Shown here piece by piece: positions 42,916 to 53,423 of a DNA stretch of 64,000 bases. Under the pieces are notes generated by a model, which saw only the letters and a list, made by a program, of their open reading frames with translations, was not told the DNA's origin and searched no databases. The stretch is from an uncultured Acidobacteriia bacterium (lineage in GTDB: Bacteria; Acidobacteriota; Terriglobia; Bryobacterales; Bryobacteraceae), in the NCBI GenBank assembly GCA_903929755.1, contig CAIYVZ010000163.1, positions 17,949-81,948 of the forward strand, read 5' to 3'. Numbering within the stretch: the first letter of the stretch is position 1; every line of letters starts with the position of its first letter. The translations under genes and the position numbers were made by a program.

Positions 42916-45668
42916 GCCATCCGCGCGAGCAGCTTCGCACCCTCCACAATCCACAGAACACTGCTCGCCACCCCCAGACACTCACCCCACTCCGCCAAAC
43001 TCAGCCCCACCGTCCCAAAAGCCACCCGCAGGCCCGGAACCTGCAGCACCAGAGCGTGCAACAGCATCGAGATTGCAACGGCCCCGCACAACCGCTTATT
43101 AGCGAAAAACCCGCGAAAAACGCTGTCCGTTTCCGCGCGGGAGTTGAAGGCGTGAAACAACTGGAAGAACACCAGCGTGCTGAAAGCCATGGTCCGCGCA
43201 TAGGGGATCCCCCCGGGCAGTGAAGCCCGAAACACCAGCAGCGTCCCCACCGTCATCACCAGGCCTACCAGCAGGATCCCGGCCAGCATCGGACGATTGA
43301 TCACCCCTTCCTTCCGGGAGCGCGGCAAACGCGCCATCAGGTTCGGCAGCGCGGGGTCAAAACCCAGTGCCAATGACGGCGCACCATCCGTGATCAGATT
43401 GATCCAGAGGATCTGCGTTGCCAGCAACGGCAGCACAAACCCGTCCCCGCCAGCCAGCCCCAGCGGCCGCGCCAATATCACCGCAAAGAACACCGTCATC
43501 ACTTCACCCGCGTTGGTGGAGAGCAGATACCGGATGGTCTTGCGAATGTTGTCAAACACCGCGCGGCCCTCCTCCACCGCCACCACAATCGTGGCGAAGT
43601 TATCATCCGTCAGCACCAGATCCGACGCCTCTTTTGCCACGTCAGTCCCCGTGATGCCCATCGCAATGCCGATGTCGGCGGCCTTCAGCGCCGGGGCATC
43701 ATTCACGCCGTCCCCGGTCATGGCCACAATCTCGCCGCCCCGCTGCAATGCCGTCACGATGCGAAGCTTATGTCGCGGCACCACCCGGGCAAACACCGAG
43801 ACCTGCCGAACCGCCACTTCCAAATCGGCATCCGACATCGCCTCCAGTTCCGGCCCGCAAATCACACGGCCATCAACCGAAACCCCCGTCTCCCGAGCTA
43901 TCGCCAGAGCCGTCGCCGGATGGTCGCCCGTAATCAGCATCGGCCGAATACCCGCCGCACGGGCCCGCGCCACCGCCTCGCGCGCTTCCGGACGCGGAGG
44001 GTCCACCATCCCGATCAGGCCCAGAAACACCAGGTCCCGTTCCAGGTCCCTGGGGTTCACCCCGATACCCTCCAGGTGCGGGCCTGGAACGCGACGGAAG
44101 GCCACGCCCAGTGTCCGCAACGCTTCCGACGCCATCGCCTCGTTCTCCGTCAGAATCGCCGTGCGCCGTGCGTCTGTGAGTTCACGAGCCTCATGCCCCG
44201 CCAGTTCGTGCGTGCAAAGGTCCAGTAACGTTCCGGCCGCCCCCTTGGTAAAGACGTATTGTTCGCCAGGGTCGGAATCGGCATGGTGCAGGGTACTCAT
44301 GCGCTTGCGGTCCGATGAAAACGGCGCTTCCGCAAGCCTTGGGTACCGCACGCAAAGCGTGGTATGGTCAATCCCTGCTTTGGCTGCGGCCACCAGGAGC
44401 GCACCCTCCGTCGGATCCCCCTGAATCATCCACGCGCCCGTCGCCCGGCTCAGTTGCGCATTGTTGGCCAGCGTCGCGGCATGCAATAACCGGTCCGTCT
44501 CGTGCTTCCACCGGCCATCCGTTCTCACCGCTTCTTCTATTCGCAAATCGCCGTCCGGAGAATAGCCCGCGCCGGTCAGTTCCACCGAACCATTCGCCGT
44601 CACAATCACCCGGACTGTCATCTCGTTCTTCGTCAGGGTCCCGGTCTTATCTGACGCAATCACCGTCACCGAACCGAGCGATTCCACAGCCGACAGCTTA
44701 CGAACAATCGCCCCGCACCGCGCCATCTTCTGCACGCCCAGCGCCAGCACCATCGTCACTACGGCCGAGAGACTTTCCGGCGCCGCTGCTACCGCCAGTG
44801 CGACGCCGAACATCAGCACCCGCACCAGCCCCGCCAGATCATGAACGCCGTGCAGCATCAGCAGCGTGGCAACTACAATCCCCGCAATCACAATCACGGC
44901 AAGCCCCAATTGCTCACCAATGCGTGTCAAATCCCGCTGCAGGGGCGTGATTTGGTCTTTCGCAGACCGCAGCAGCCCGGCAATACTGCCCACTTCCGTC
45001 TTCATGCCCGTTGACGTCACAATGGCGCGGGCATGGCCGTAAGTCGCGGTAGTCCCGGCAAAAACAGTATTCACGCGCTCCGCAACAGCGCACTCCCCGC
45101 TAACCGGCTCCACCGACTTCAGCACCGGCAGGCTCTCCCCCGTAAGGGAGGCCTCCATCGTCTGCAGTTCCACCACGTGAACAAGGCGGGCGTCAGCGGC
45201 GATGGTGTCCCCCTCGCGCAGGATCATCAGGTCCCCGGGAACCAAATCCCGCGCCGGAATTCGCTGCTCGTGCCCGTCACGAACCACGGTCGCTTCCGGG
45301 GCGGCAGCCGCACGCAACGCCGCCAGTGCGGCCTCGGCACGGCCTTCCTGGATGAACCCCATCAGGGCATTCAGAATAACGATGGCGACGATCACAATCG
45401 TCTCGTACGGCAGCGCCGCCTCGCCTTCCGTCACCCACACAACAGCGGAGATGCCGGCAGCCGCCAGCAGCAGAATAACAAGTGCATCGCGAAACTGGGC
45501 GGCGAATCTGCGCCAGGCGGAAATACCCGGATCAGCAGTAAGTTCATTGCTGCCGAATTGTGCCAGCCGGGAGGCAACCCCGGACGTGGAAAGTCCCGCC
45601 TCCGGGTCCGCACCATAGAAGGCTGCCACCTCTGCCACCGACGCTTCATGAGGCCTGAATTCCTGCAC
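42879..45668 (-). CDS. P2-type cation-transporting ATPase (calcium/general cation)
   Basis: 929 residues from GTG, with GAAGGGGCGGGG upstream. The N-terminal cation-ATPase domain (about 5-70) has [11 protein letters not shown]. The actuator loop Leu-Thr-Gly-Glu-Ser-Leu-Pro-Val is near 167. The phosphorylation motif Ser-Asp-Lys-Thr-Gly-Thr-Leu-Thr has Asp 340. Lys-Gly-Ala, Asp-Pro-Pro-Arg and Thr-Gly-Asp-Gly-Val-Asn-Asp-Ala-Pro follow. About ten membrane helices fit. The N-domain and C-terminal helices are like bacterial SERCA-type pumps, which extrude Ca2+ or Mn2+. All catalytic motifs look intact. It converges with the AI-2E gene. Confidence 0.93.
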   Translation of the reverse strand: MQEFRPHEASVAEVAAFYGADPEAGLSTSGVASRLAQFGSNELTADPGISAWRRFAAQFRDALVILLLAAAGISAVVWVTEGEAALPYETIVIVAIVILNALMGFIQEGRAEAALAALRAAAAPEATVVRDGHEQRIPARDLVPGDLMILREGDTIAADARLVHVVELQTMEASLTGESLPVLKSVEPVSGECAVAERVNTVFAGTTATYGHARAIVTSTGMKTEVGSIAGLLRSAKDQITPLQRDLTRIGEQLGLAVIVIAGIVVATLLMLHGVHDLAGLVRVLMFGVALAVAAAPESLSAVVTMVLALGVQKMARCGAIVRKLSAVESLGSVTVIASDKTGTLTKNEMTVRVIVTANGSVELTGAGYSPDGDLRIEEAVRTDGRWKHETDRLLHAATLANNAQLSRATGAWMIQGDPTEGALLVAAAKAGIDHTTLCVRYPRLAEAPFSSDRKRMSTLHHADSDPGEQYVFTKGAAGTLLDLCTHELAGHEARELTDARRTAILTENEAMASEALRTLGVAFRRVPGPHLEGIGVNPRDLERDLVFLGLIGMVDPPRPEAREAVARARAAGIRPMLITGDHPATALAIARETGVSVDGRVICGPELEAMSDADLEVAVRQVSVFARVVPRHKLRIVTALQRGGEIVAMTGDGVNDAPALKAADIGIAMGITGTDVAKEASDLVLTDDNFATIVVAVEEGRAVFDNIRKTIRYLLSTNAGEVMTVFFAVILARPLGLAGGDGFVLPLLATQILWINLITDGAPSLALGFDPALPNLMARLPRSRKEGVINRPMLAGILLVGLVMTVGTLLVFRASLPGGIPYARTMAFSTLVFFQLFHAFNSRAETDSVFRGFFANKRLCGAVAISMLLHALVLQVPGLRVAFGTVGLSLAEWGECLGVASSVLWIVEGAKLLARMAQRGGLSAAGKA

Positions 45669-45733
45669 TACCCCGCCCCTTCTATAGTGACAGGTCCGGC
45701 CTTGACAGGCCCGGCGCAGGCCAAGGCGGCCAG

Positions 45734-48547
45734 TTAGTTATAAGCCGGATTTTTCTTCAGGCTGATCATGTTACCCAGCAGACGATACGCCCCCGGCACG
45801 CCCGAAGGTAACTGGCGATAAATCGCAAACGCATCGTAGATGTAAAAACCTTTGCCATAGCGGGCGATCAGCAGCCCGCCCTTTTGCGCATCCTGCTCGG
45901 GATCATGAGTCTCCACCAGCGCCGTATACTGCTTGTCCCAGGTCTTCATGAAGCCGTGGCCGCGCTCTTCTTCCCAGCCCTGGAAATCCTCGATACCGAT
46001 CTTGTTCGGCCACGTGAACAGAGGATGATTCGGCTCCAGAAAGGTAACTGCGTTCCCTTCATCCACCACCTTCTGCGGGTTGCCGCCAAGCTCGAACGGA
46101 TACGGCCCGTAGTTATGGTCAAAGTCCTGCAAATTGTACTGAACCACCAGTACGCCACCGTTCTTCACATACTCCAGCAAGCGGCCATTGGCGGACTTCA
46201 GATCCGCGCGGACCGCATAGGCACGAACCCCCAGCACGATCGCGTCATACCCCGACAGATCACCCTGCGTCAGGTCACTCGTCGCCAGCACGCGAACTTC
46301 ATGCCCCAGATTCTCAATCGCCTTCGGCACTTCGTCACCCGTCCCCGGCAAATAGCCCAGGCGCAGGCCGGAAACAGTCTTCACATCCACCCCGGTCGCA
46401 CGATAGGTGGCCGCCGTGTAGAACGGATAGCTGCGAACGCCCAGGTAACCTGTCATCCGATAGCCTTCCGCATACTTCTGGCCGTTGTATTCGGCCACTG
46501 CGGAGATGCTGTACGGCTGCGCCTTCACGCCTGAAGGAATCACGTTAAAAGAAATCACGCGGTCTTCACCATCGCGCGCCATCGTAAACGGAGCCTCCGC
46601 AGGTTCCGAACGCCATCCGGCAGGCAGCGCCAGACGAAGCGTACCCTGCGCTGCGCCCTTCACATTGCTGTGTACCGTCGCAGTAAGCGACAGTGATTTC
46701 GAGGTCAGCGGCAGCGCCCCACCCGGCAAGCCCAAACTCACTGATATTGCCGGAGCCACCATCAATGGCTGCTGCATCTGGCCAATACCCGCCACCCGTT
46801 CACTCGTCTGCACCACCTGCTCCAGTTCGAACGGCACACCGTGATACGAAAGCTTCGCACGGGCGGTCAACGGATACGGCATCGTGGAATGATTGCGGTA
46901 ACGGGCATCGATGATGTCGTAGTACGGCTGTTCCAGTGAATCGCGCTTGTAGTAGGGACGAGTAATCGCCGCATCCGCCGGAACCTTCACCGTCAGCCGC
47001 CACATCTCCTGCTTCGCCGGCGTCAGATCATGCGACGGAGTCCCCTGCAACGCAACATTCCAGTTCTTGCCGTCCGAAGGCACCACAGTCACATCTTCCA
47101 AAGTGACACCTTCCGTGCCCATATTGAAGGAAGTCGTTTCCACCGCAAAAGCCTGGCCCGGAATCGCCATCGTAAATGCAGCGCCCCGCATCATCCCCAT
47201 GCCACCACGGCCACGGCCCCCGGCATTCGCCGCAGGCATCTGCAACTGCGCCGAAACCGCCGTATTCAACGAAAGCTCCAGCGCCGCAACCAGCCCCTGC
47301 TGAAACTGCTTTTCCTTCACGCCCAGTTCAAACAGGACATCGCCCTTACCCGGTTCAGCCAGCTTGCTCGCGCGAACCTGCGCCATCAAATCCCTTGTCC
47401 CCTTCAACCCGTCGGCCAGCAGCGGAGCCACAGCGGCAGGCTTTTCGGGTGAATACTGAGCAAACGCCTGATCAGCCTTCGCGGCAATCCCCGCCAGCCC
47501 CGTCTTCAAGAATTGTGTCTCGCCCGTGCTCAGCGCCGCTATCCCGTTCAGCGTCACATCAATCCCGTCAAAGAACGTCTGTTCCTGGTCACCGGATTTC
47601 ACCCGCGAACCGTACCGGTGGTAACTGGCCGAAGCGGGCGCCGGCTGCGGCAGCGTTCCGCCACCGTTCTGCGATTTCTGCAACCCCCAGCCTTCGCGCG
47701 CAATCTGCGTCGCCGTCAAGCCAGTCCCGGCAATCAGCTTCCCTTCGTCAATCGTCAGATCCAGCGACGGCTTCTCCGTGGTCCACTTCTGTGCCACGTA
47801 ATCAAAGAAGCGCACCGGAACGTACTTATCGATCGCGTAGTCATACATGCCGTCTTTCGTGATATCCGCAAACGGCGTCCGGCCATAAACCTTCAGCGGC
47901 GTCCAGGGCCGCAGACCTTCCTGCAACTGTTCCGGGAACTTCGTCGGATCCCCGGCCGCCACATAAGCTTCCTGCGCCAGTTGCCCCGCCACCTGATGGT
48001 TTCCGTGGCCATCCGTGGCGTTCCCAATGAACACCGACGTAATCACCAGCGGCCGGGTCATCCGGATCACCCGCACCACGTCGGCTAACACCCGGTCATG
48101 GCCCCACTTGTCCAGAGCCTCTTCGCGAGTCTTGGAAAACCCATAGTCAATCGCCCGCGTAAAGAACTGTTGCACGCCGTAGTAGCGGCCAGCCTGCAGC
48201 AACTCCTGCGTCCGCACCAACCCCATCGCGTCGTAGGTGTCGGCCGACATTTCGTTCTGCCCGCCCTCGCCACGGTTCAGCGTCACCTGAATGGCGCGGG
48301 CGCCAACCCCGCGCGACTCCCACACCAGCATGCCGCCGTCCTCGTCATCCGGATGCGCCACCACCAGCGCCAGGCTCGCCCGCGTCCGGATCTCGCGCAA
48401 AATACGCGCCATACCGCCCGCGCCGCGATCCACGTGCAGCGCCATCGCATCGCCCTCGGCAAGGGCCCGGCGAACCGCCACGCCTGAAACCATTATTGTC
48501 AGGCCAAACAGAACGGGGAGATATCGAAGGCTGGAGGATTTTTTCAT
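45734..48547 (-). CDS. Large PIG-L family deacetylase-like protein, secreted
   Basis: 937 residues from the ATG at 48547, chosen for its signal peptide (Met-Lys-Lys-Ser-Ser-Ser-Leu-Arg-Tyr-Leu-Pro-Val-Leu); a GTG ten codons earlier is possible. The PIG-L/LmbE domain is first (about 50-320), with the zinc motif Ala-His-Pro-Asp-Asp-Glu (64-69), Asn-Arg-Gly-Glu-Gly-Gly-Gln-Asn, and His-Gly-Asn-His-Gln further on. A beta-rich middle (about 400-690) and a C-terminal Rossmann-like glutamine-amidotransferase-type region (Tyr-Asp-Ala-Ile-Val-Leu-Gly-Val-Arg-Ala-Tyr) follow. PIG-L enzymes remove N-acetyl groups from sugars. It is divergent from the TonB receptor gene 150 bases away, so the two may share control and act on the same glycan. 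Confidence 0.9.
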   Translation of the reverse strand: MKKSSSLRYLPVLFGLTIMVSGVAVRRALAEGDAMALHVDRGAGGMARILREIRTRASLALVVAHPDDEDGGMLVWESRGVGARAIQVTLNRGEGGQNEMSADTYDAMGLVRTQELLQAGRYYGVQQFFTRAIDYGFSKTREEALDKWGHDRVLADVVRVIRMTRPLVITSVFIGNATDGHGNHQVAGQLAQEAYVAAGDPTKFPEQLQEGLRPWTPLKVYGRTPFADITKDGMYDYAIDKYVPVRFFDYVAQKWTTEKPSLDLTIDEGKLIAGTGLTATQIAREGWGLQKSQNGGGTLPQPAPASASYHRYGSRVKSGDQEQTFFDGIDVTLNGIAALSTGETQFLKTGLAGIAAKADQAFAQYSPEKPAAVAPLLADGLKGTRDLMAQVRASKLAEPGKGDVLFELGVKEKQFQQGLVAALELSLNTAVSAQLQMPAANAGGRGRGGMGMMRGAAFTMAIPGQAFAVETTSFNMGTEGVTLEDVTVVPSDGKNWNVALQGTPSHDLTPAKQEMWRLTVKVPADAAITRPYYKRDSLEQPYYDIIDARYRNHSTMPYPLTARAKLSYHGVPFELEQVVQTSERVAGIGQMQQPLMVAPAISVSLGLPGGALPLTSKSLSLTATVHSNVKGAAQGTLRLALPAGWRSEPAEAPFTMARDGEDRVISFNVIPSGVKAQPYSISAVAEYNGQKYAEGYRMTGYLGVRSYPFYTAATYRATGVDVKTVSGLRLGYLPGTGDEVPKAIENLGHEVRVLATSDLTQGDLSGYDAIVLGVRAYAVRADLKSANGRLLEYVKNGGVLVVQYNLQDFDHNYGPYPFELGGNPQKVVDEGNAVTFLEPNHPLFTWPNKIGIEDFQGWEEERGHGFMKTWDKQYTALVETHDPEQDAQKGGLLIARYGKGFYIYDAFAIYRQLPSGVPGAYRLLGNMISLKKNPAYN

Positions 48548-48697
48548 AGCAAGTGTCCGGTAAAGAGATTGAAACACGCAGGAAACGTGTCGCTACAATA
48601 GTTTGCCATAGGGGTCGTACCCGCATCTGGCCAGCGGCGTAGCTGGCATGCACTTGGTTTCAGTCAGGCTGACCTTCAGCCAGGAGTCACAAAACAT

Positions 48698-51544
48698 ATG
48701 AAAAAACATCTCATCGCGCTAGCCGCGATACTGGCGCTTGGCACGCCGTTCTTACCCGCCCAGACACAGGCTGTAAACGGCGCCATCCGGGGCCGCGTCA
48801 CTGACCCCGCCGGAGCCCCCGTCCCGGGCGCCAAAGTAGACGCCCTCAGCACCGACCTTGGCTTGAACCGCAGCTTCGAAACGGCTGAAGACGGTTACTT
48901 CGTCTTCCCCAACCTCCCCCTCGGCGCCTGGAACGTCACCATACAAAAACAGGGCTTCGAAACCAAACGCGCCACCGGTATCGCGCTCAGCGCCGGCACC
49001 CAGGCCCAAATTGATGTGCAACTGGCCGTCGGTCAGCTAAGCACCTCCGTGGAAGTTACCGGCGGCGCTCCCGTGCTGGAACCCACACGCCTCGAAACCG
49101 GTCGCACCATTTCTCACGCCGAAGTCGATAACCTGCCGCTCACCTCGCGCAACCCCTACAACTTCATCATTTTCCAGCCCGGCGTCAGCGGCCACCCCAA
49201 CTCCGAACTCGGCATCCCCCGCACCATTAACACCAACGGTCTTCTCGACCGCATCAACTACCAGATGGACGGCATGGTCAACACGCAGAGTGACCGCTAT
49301 GGCCTCCGCCTCTTCCCCATCTCCGACATCTACGTCCGCGAAGTCCAGACCGTCTCCAACAGCTACGCTCCCGAATTCGGCGGCACCTCCGGCAACATTT
49401 TCAACGTCATCACCAACTCCGGCGCCAATCAATATCACAGCGAGTTCTACTACATTGGCCGTCCCATTGACGCCAACGCCCGCCCCACCCTGCTCGCTCT
49501 CAGCCAGCCCAAGCCGAACCTGACCCTCGCCGATTCCGCCGTGAACGGCTCCGGCCGCATCATCAAGGACAAGGTCTTCTTCTTCGCCGGTTACGAGCAC
49601 CTGACCCGCGGCCTGCCCAGCCCCAATACGATTGACCCCAACCAGGCCGCACAGATAGGCCTCTCGCCGGCCCTGCTCACCACCGCGCCGTCAATCCAGT
49701 ACGCCCAGTTCCTCAACGTTCGCCTCGACTGGATCATCAACCAAAAGCACCAGGCCTTCATTCGCTACAACTACTTCCGCAACCAGTACCCCTTCAACAC
49801 CGCCGTTGGCGCCAAGAACGCCCTCGACGTCGCCGCCGACTACCGTGACCGCGCGCACGTTGCCGGCCTCCAGTTGCTCTCCACCTTCACGCCGAATGTC
49901 CTCAACGAATTCCGCGCCTCCATGCCGTACCGCAGTTCCGCCCACCTGGCCGACCCCCTCACCGCGACCGGCGTCCAGATCGTTATCAACGGCATTGCCA
50001 CCTTCAACGGTTCCTCCGCCATCGGCGACCGCTTCGCCGAGAAGGACATCAGCGCCAACGACACCCTCACCTGGGTCCGCGGCAGCCACACCTTCAAAGC
50101 AGGCTACGGCTTACAGGCCATCAACGACAATCAGGTCGGCAACGTTTTCAGCCGCTACACCTTCCCGGACATCGCCTCTTATCTCGCAGCGAAGAGCGGC
50201 GCGAAGCCCTTCGGCTACACCAGCTACGCCACCGTTCTGGGCACACCGGGCCGCCACTACAAGTCAAATTTCCAGAACATCTTCTTTCAGGATTCCTGGA
50301 AAATCCGCCCGAACCTGACCCTGAACTATGGCGTCCGCTATGACCGTTTTGCAGGGCCGCCCGCCGATGCGAACGCCCCCTTCCAATTCAGCCGCAAGTT
50401 CCGTACCCCGAACGCCAACTTCGCGCCCCGCGTCGGTATCGCATGGTCGCTCGACGCGAAGACCGTGGTCCGTTTCAACGCCGGCTACTTCTACGAAGCG
50501 CCCGCCACCAACCTCTGGTACAACGCCCTGAACAACGATGGCTCTACCCGGTCCTTCACCGCCACCCTGCAGCCCTCGTCCGCCGGAGCCCCGGCCTTCC
50601 CTGTGGTGCTCGCCGTCATCGCCGGCGCCGCGCCCGTCACCCCGTCCATTACTGCCGTGACGCCGAACTTCAAGAACGCCTACACCTTCAACGCCAACTT
50701 CCAGGTGGAACGCCAGCTCACGAAGAGCGAGAGCCTGATGGTCGGCTTTATCCACACCGGCGCCCGCAACCAGGGCTACCTCCGCAATGCCAACCTCACC
50801 AACCCCACCGGGATTCTCGCCGATGGCCGCCCAATCTTTTCCACTTCGGTCTCCTCGCGCATCTACCCCCAGTTCGGCAACATCACCATGCAGGACATTG
50901 GCGCCGTCGCCGACTACGAAGCGCTCATCGCCCACTTCAAGCACCAGTTCTCGCAGGGCTATACGACCAGCGTTTCTTACACCTGGTCACACTCCATCAG
51001 CGATGCGCCCGACGCCAACAGCTTCGAACAGAACCTCGCCATCGAAGACCCCACCAATCGCCGCCGCGACCGCGCCAACAGCATCGTGAACCGCCCGCAA
51101 GCCCTTACCGCCACCGCTTTCATTGAGCCCACCTTCAAGCTCTCGAACGCAGCCATGCGCCGCCTCGCGAACGACAACCAGTTGACCATCTCCGCCAATA
51201 TCTCCTCCGGCGATCAGTTCAACTACACCTCCAGCCGCAATCTCAACAACGACACGCTGGGCGTTAACCGCCCGCTCTACTTCGCCCGTAACCTCGGCCG
51301 CGGAGCCAATGTCTACCAGATCGACTCCCGCTACACCCGCACCCTGTTCACCTGGCACGAACACCTGAAGCCGAAATTCTTCGCCGAAGTGAACAACGTG
51401 TTCAACCACAAGAACATCACCTCCTACAACGGCACCCTCGCTGTGGACGCTCTCGGTGCCGCCTCCATTCCGTCCGTCATCACCCCGGTTTCAACGGTGC
51501 TCGAAAGCCGGATCGTGCAGCTCGGCATCCGGCTGGACTGGTAA
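48698..51544 (+). CDS. TonB-dependent receptor, Oar-like, shorter form
   Basis: 948 residues, the shortest of the three. AGGAG lies 11 bases before the ATG; the signal peptide (about 1-25) ends near Pro-Ala-Gln. A carboxypeptidase-regulatory-like domain follows (Gly-Arg-Val-Thr-Asp-Pro-Ala-Gly-Ala-Pro-Val-Pro-Gly-Ala, Asp-Gly-Tyr-Phe-Val-Phe-Pro-Asn-Leu), then a plug with Ile-Asn-Tyr-Gln-Met-Asp-Gly-Met and Tyr-Ala-Pro-Glu-Phe-Gly-Gly-Thr-Ser-Gly. The barrel ends Leu-Gly-Ile-Arg-Leu-Asp-Trp. Three bases separate its stop from the TTG start of argH. Its divergent neighbour is the PIG-L protein, and the pair may share a promoter region. Confidence 0.9.
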   Translation: MKKHLIALAAILALGTPFLPAQTQAVNGAIRGRVTDPAGAPVPGAKVDALSTDLGLNRSFETAEDGYFVFPNLPLGAWNVTIQKQGFETKRATGIALSAGTQAQIDVQLAVGQLSTSVEVTGGAPVLEPTRLETGRTISHAEVDNLPLTSRNPYNFIIFQPGVSGHPNSELGIPRTINTNGLLDRINYQMDGMVNTQSDRYGLRLFPISDIYVREVQTVSNSYAPEFGGTSGNIFNVITNSGANQYHSEFYYIGRPIDANARPTLLALSQPKPNLTLADSAVNGSGRIIKDKVFFFAGYEHLTRGLPSPNTIDPNQAAQIGLSPALLTTAPSIQYAQFLNVRLDWIINQKHQAFIRYNYFRNQYPFNTAVGAKNALDVAADYRDRAHVAGLQLLSTFTPNVLNEFRASMPYRSSAHLADPLTATGVQIVINGIATFNGSSAIGDRFAEKDISANDTLTWVRGSHTFKAGYGLQAINDNQVGNVFSRYTFPDIASYLAAKSGAKPFGYTSYATVLGTPGRHYKSNFQNIFFQDSWKIRPNLTLNYGVRYDRFAGPPADANAPFQFSRKFRTPNANFAPRVGIAWSLDAKTVVRFNAGYFYEAPATNLWYNALNNDGSTRSFTATLQPSSAGAPAFPVVLAVIAGAAPVTPSITAVTPNFKNAYTFNANFQVERQLTKSESLMVGFIHTGARNQGYLRNANLTNPTGILADGRPIFSTSVSSRIYPQFGNITMQDIGAVADYEALIAHFKHQFSQGYTTSVSYTWSHSISDAPDANSFEQNLAIEDPTNRRRDRANSIVNRPQALTATAFIEPTFKLSNAAMRRLANDNQLTISANISSGDQFNYTSSRNLNNDTLGVNRPLYFARNLGRGANVYQIDSRYTRTLFTWHEHLKPKFFAEVNNVFNHKNITSYNGTLAVDALGAASIPSVITPVSTVLESRIVQLGIRLDW

Positions 51545-51547
51545 CTC

Positions 51548-53011
51548 TTGAGTTCCTTTCCTGCTCCCGTTTACGCAGAAACTGTTCTTTCGCACAATTT
51601 CCGCGACGCGCAGCGATTCTTTCTGGACTCGCTGCTCGAACTTCACTACGCACACACGCTGATGCTCGCTCGGCAGGGAATCATCCCGGCCGAGTCGGCA
51701 AAGGCGTGTATCTTAGCCCTCAACGCGCTGGACCTGCACGACCTCCGCTCCGCGCAGTACGACGGCAAATTCGAAGACCTCTTCTTCTACATCGAGTCGA
51801 AGCTGGAAGCCTTAGCCGGCCCCGACCACGCCGGGCGCATGCACACCGCGCGCAGCCGCAACGACATCTGCATCGCGCTCTACCGCATGAAAGCGCGCAC
51901 CGAAGCCCTCGAAATCCTCAAGGCCGTCTCTGGCCTGCGGCAGGTTCTGCTGAAGCTCGGGCGTCAGCATGAACAGGCGCTGATGCCCGCTTACACCCAC
52001 ACCCAGCCCGCCCAGCCCACCACGCTCGGCCACTACCTGATGGCCTATGCCGAAGCCGTCGGACGCGACGAAACCCGTCTCCAGGCCGCCTTCGCCACCA
52101 TCAACCGCAGCCCCCTCGGCGCTTGCGCCATCACCACCACCGCGTTCCCCATTTGCCGCGACTACATCGCGGAACTGCTCGGCTTCGAAGGCCTGCAACT
52201 GAATTCCTTCGGCGCCATCGCGGCTACCGATTATCTGACGGAACTCGCCGGGGCCGTCGCCACCACCATGGCCAATCTCGGCAAATTCACCCAGGATCTG
52301 CTGCTCTGGTGCAACCCCACCCTCGGCTTCCTCCGCCTCACCGACGCCTGGGTGCAAATCTCCAGCATCATGCCGCAAAAACGCAATCCTGTCCCACTGG
52401 AACACACGCGCATCCTGGCCAGCCGGGCACTGGCCGAAGCGCAAGGCGTCTTCACCTGCGTCCACAACACTCCGTTCGGAGATATCAACGATTCCGAAGA
52501 CGATATCCAGCCGATTGTCTTTACGATGACGGCCAACGCGCAGCGAGCCCTTAAGCTCCTCGCCGGAGTCCTCAGCGACTGCGAGTTCCAGACGGAGCGC
52601 ATGGCCGAAATGGCGAACGCCGACTTCCTCACGGTAACCGAGCTGGCCGACACGCTGGTTCGCCAGGAAGACCTCAGCTTCCGCGATGCCCACCACCTCG
52701 TTTCAAAGGCCGTGAAAGCTCTCGACGGCAAGTACTCCGTAGCTGCCATGGCCGAAGCAACCGCGCGCCTGGCCCCCCCATCCATCGGCCGTGCCCTGCG
52801 CCTCACGCAGGATCAACTGCAGGCCGCCCTCGATCCCCGCAACTTCGTGGAAATCCGCACCATCCCCGGAGGCCCCGGAGCCCTGCAACCCGTCTTCACA
52901 GACACCGAGCAACAGGAAGCCGGCGTCACCGCCTGGCTAACTGCCAAGGAAACGCTGCTCAGCAACTACCGCGATAACTTGCGGAAACTCAGCAAGGCCG
53001 CCGCGCAATAA
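51548..53011 (+). CDS. argH: Argininosuccinate lyase
   Basis: 487 residues from a TTG start three bases after the receptor stop; no better start was seen within the first helix. The class II fumarase/lyase signature Ser-Ser-Ile-Met-Pro-Gln-Lys-Arg-Asn-Pro is at 272-281, and the ArgH motif His-Thr-Ala-Arg-Ser-Arg-Asn-Asp near 98, with Tyr-Thr-His-Thr-Gln-Pro-Ala-Gln-Pro and Gly-Ala-Cys-Ala further in. It splits argininosuccinate into arginine and fumarate. The usual N-terminal Leu-Trp-Gly-Gly-Arg-Phe is absent, so the N-terminus is divergent, and a paralogous lyase role cannot be excluded. Translational coupling to a TonB receptor is unusual for an arginine gene. The 3' end overlaps the methyltransferase gene on the other strand by 23 bases. 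Confidence 0.83.
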   Translation: MSSFPAPVYAETVLSHNFRDAQRFFLDSLLELHYAHTLMLARQGIIPAESAKACILALNALDLHDLRSAQYDGKFEDLFFYIESKLEALAGPDHAGRMHTARSRNDICIALYRMKARTEALEILKAVSGLRQVLLKLGRQHEQALMPAYTHTQPAQPTTLGHYLMAYAEAVGRDETRLQAAFATINRSPLGACAITTTAFPICRDYIAELLGFEGLQLNSFGAIAATDYLTELAGAVATTMANLGKFTQDLLLWCNPTLGFLRLTDAWVQISSIMPQKRNPVPLEHTRILASRALAEAQGVFTCVHNTPFGDINDSEDDIQPIVFTMTANAQRALKLLAGVLSDCEFQTERMAEMANADFLTVTELADTLVRQEDLSFRDAHHLVSKAVKALDGKYSVAAMAEATARLAPPSIGRALRLTQDQLQAALDPRNFVEIRTIPGGPGALQPVFTDTEQQEAGVTAWLTAKETLLSNYRDNLRKLSKAAAQ

Positions 53012-53423
53012 ACCACGCACGAAAGTCATCCCCACCGGCGGCGAGTTCGGTCCAACCCGGAAACGCCGCCCGGTAGTTCCCCAGGGAAGTAGCAAACAGT
53101 CCCGTGGTTTTCCCCGAAAGCGCCACCACCCCGCCCGGCTTTACCCCCGCCGCAATCCCCGGCAACAAATCCGCCTGCCAAAACAGCCAGCAGACAATCA
53201 GATCCCATGCGCCAGGCTCAACCCGAAACCCATCCCGCTCAAGGTCCGAAATCCTAAACTCAACGCCAGGCAGCGAAACCGGAACCTGATCCGTAGCCCA
53301 AACCTGCCACCCGCGCTCCGCCAGCCACGCCGAATGCCGTCCCCCGCCACAAGCGATATCCAAGGCCCGCCCCGCCGGTTCCCCGGCCAGCGCAGCCACA
53401 ATCTCAGCCGCAGGGCTACCCAA
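52989..53423 (-). CDS. Small class I SAM-dependent methyltransferase
   Basis: 144 residues. The only plausible start is TTG at 53423, which overlaps the mscS stop by eight bases. Motif I Ala-Leu-Asp-Ile-Ala-Cys-Gly-Gly-Gly-Arg-His-Ser (about 19-30) is typical of SAM-binding proteins, followed by Trp-Ala-Thr-Asp-Gln and Trp-Asp-Leu-Ile-Val-Cys-Trp-Leu-Phe-Trp and Val-Lys-Pro-Gly-Gly-Val-Val-Ala. It is shorter than usual (about 190 or more), lacking substrate-binding insertions, so it is a minimal form. It closes the ftsY-ribD-ribE-mscS operon. The substrate is unknown. Confidence 0.8.
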   Translation of the reverse strand: MGSPAAEIVAALAGEPAGRALDIACGGGRHSAWLAERGWQVWATDQVPVSLPGVEFRISDLERDGFRVEPGAWDLIVCWLFWQADLLPGIAAGVKPGGVVALSGKTTGLFATSLGNYRAAFPGWTELAAGGDDFRAWFIARRPC

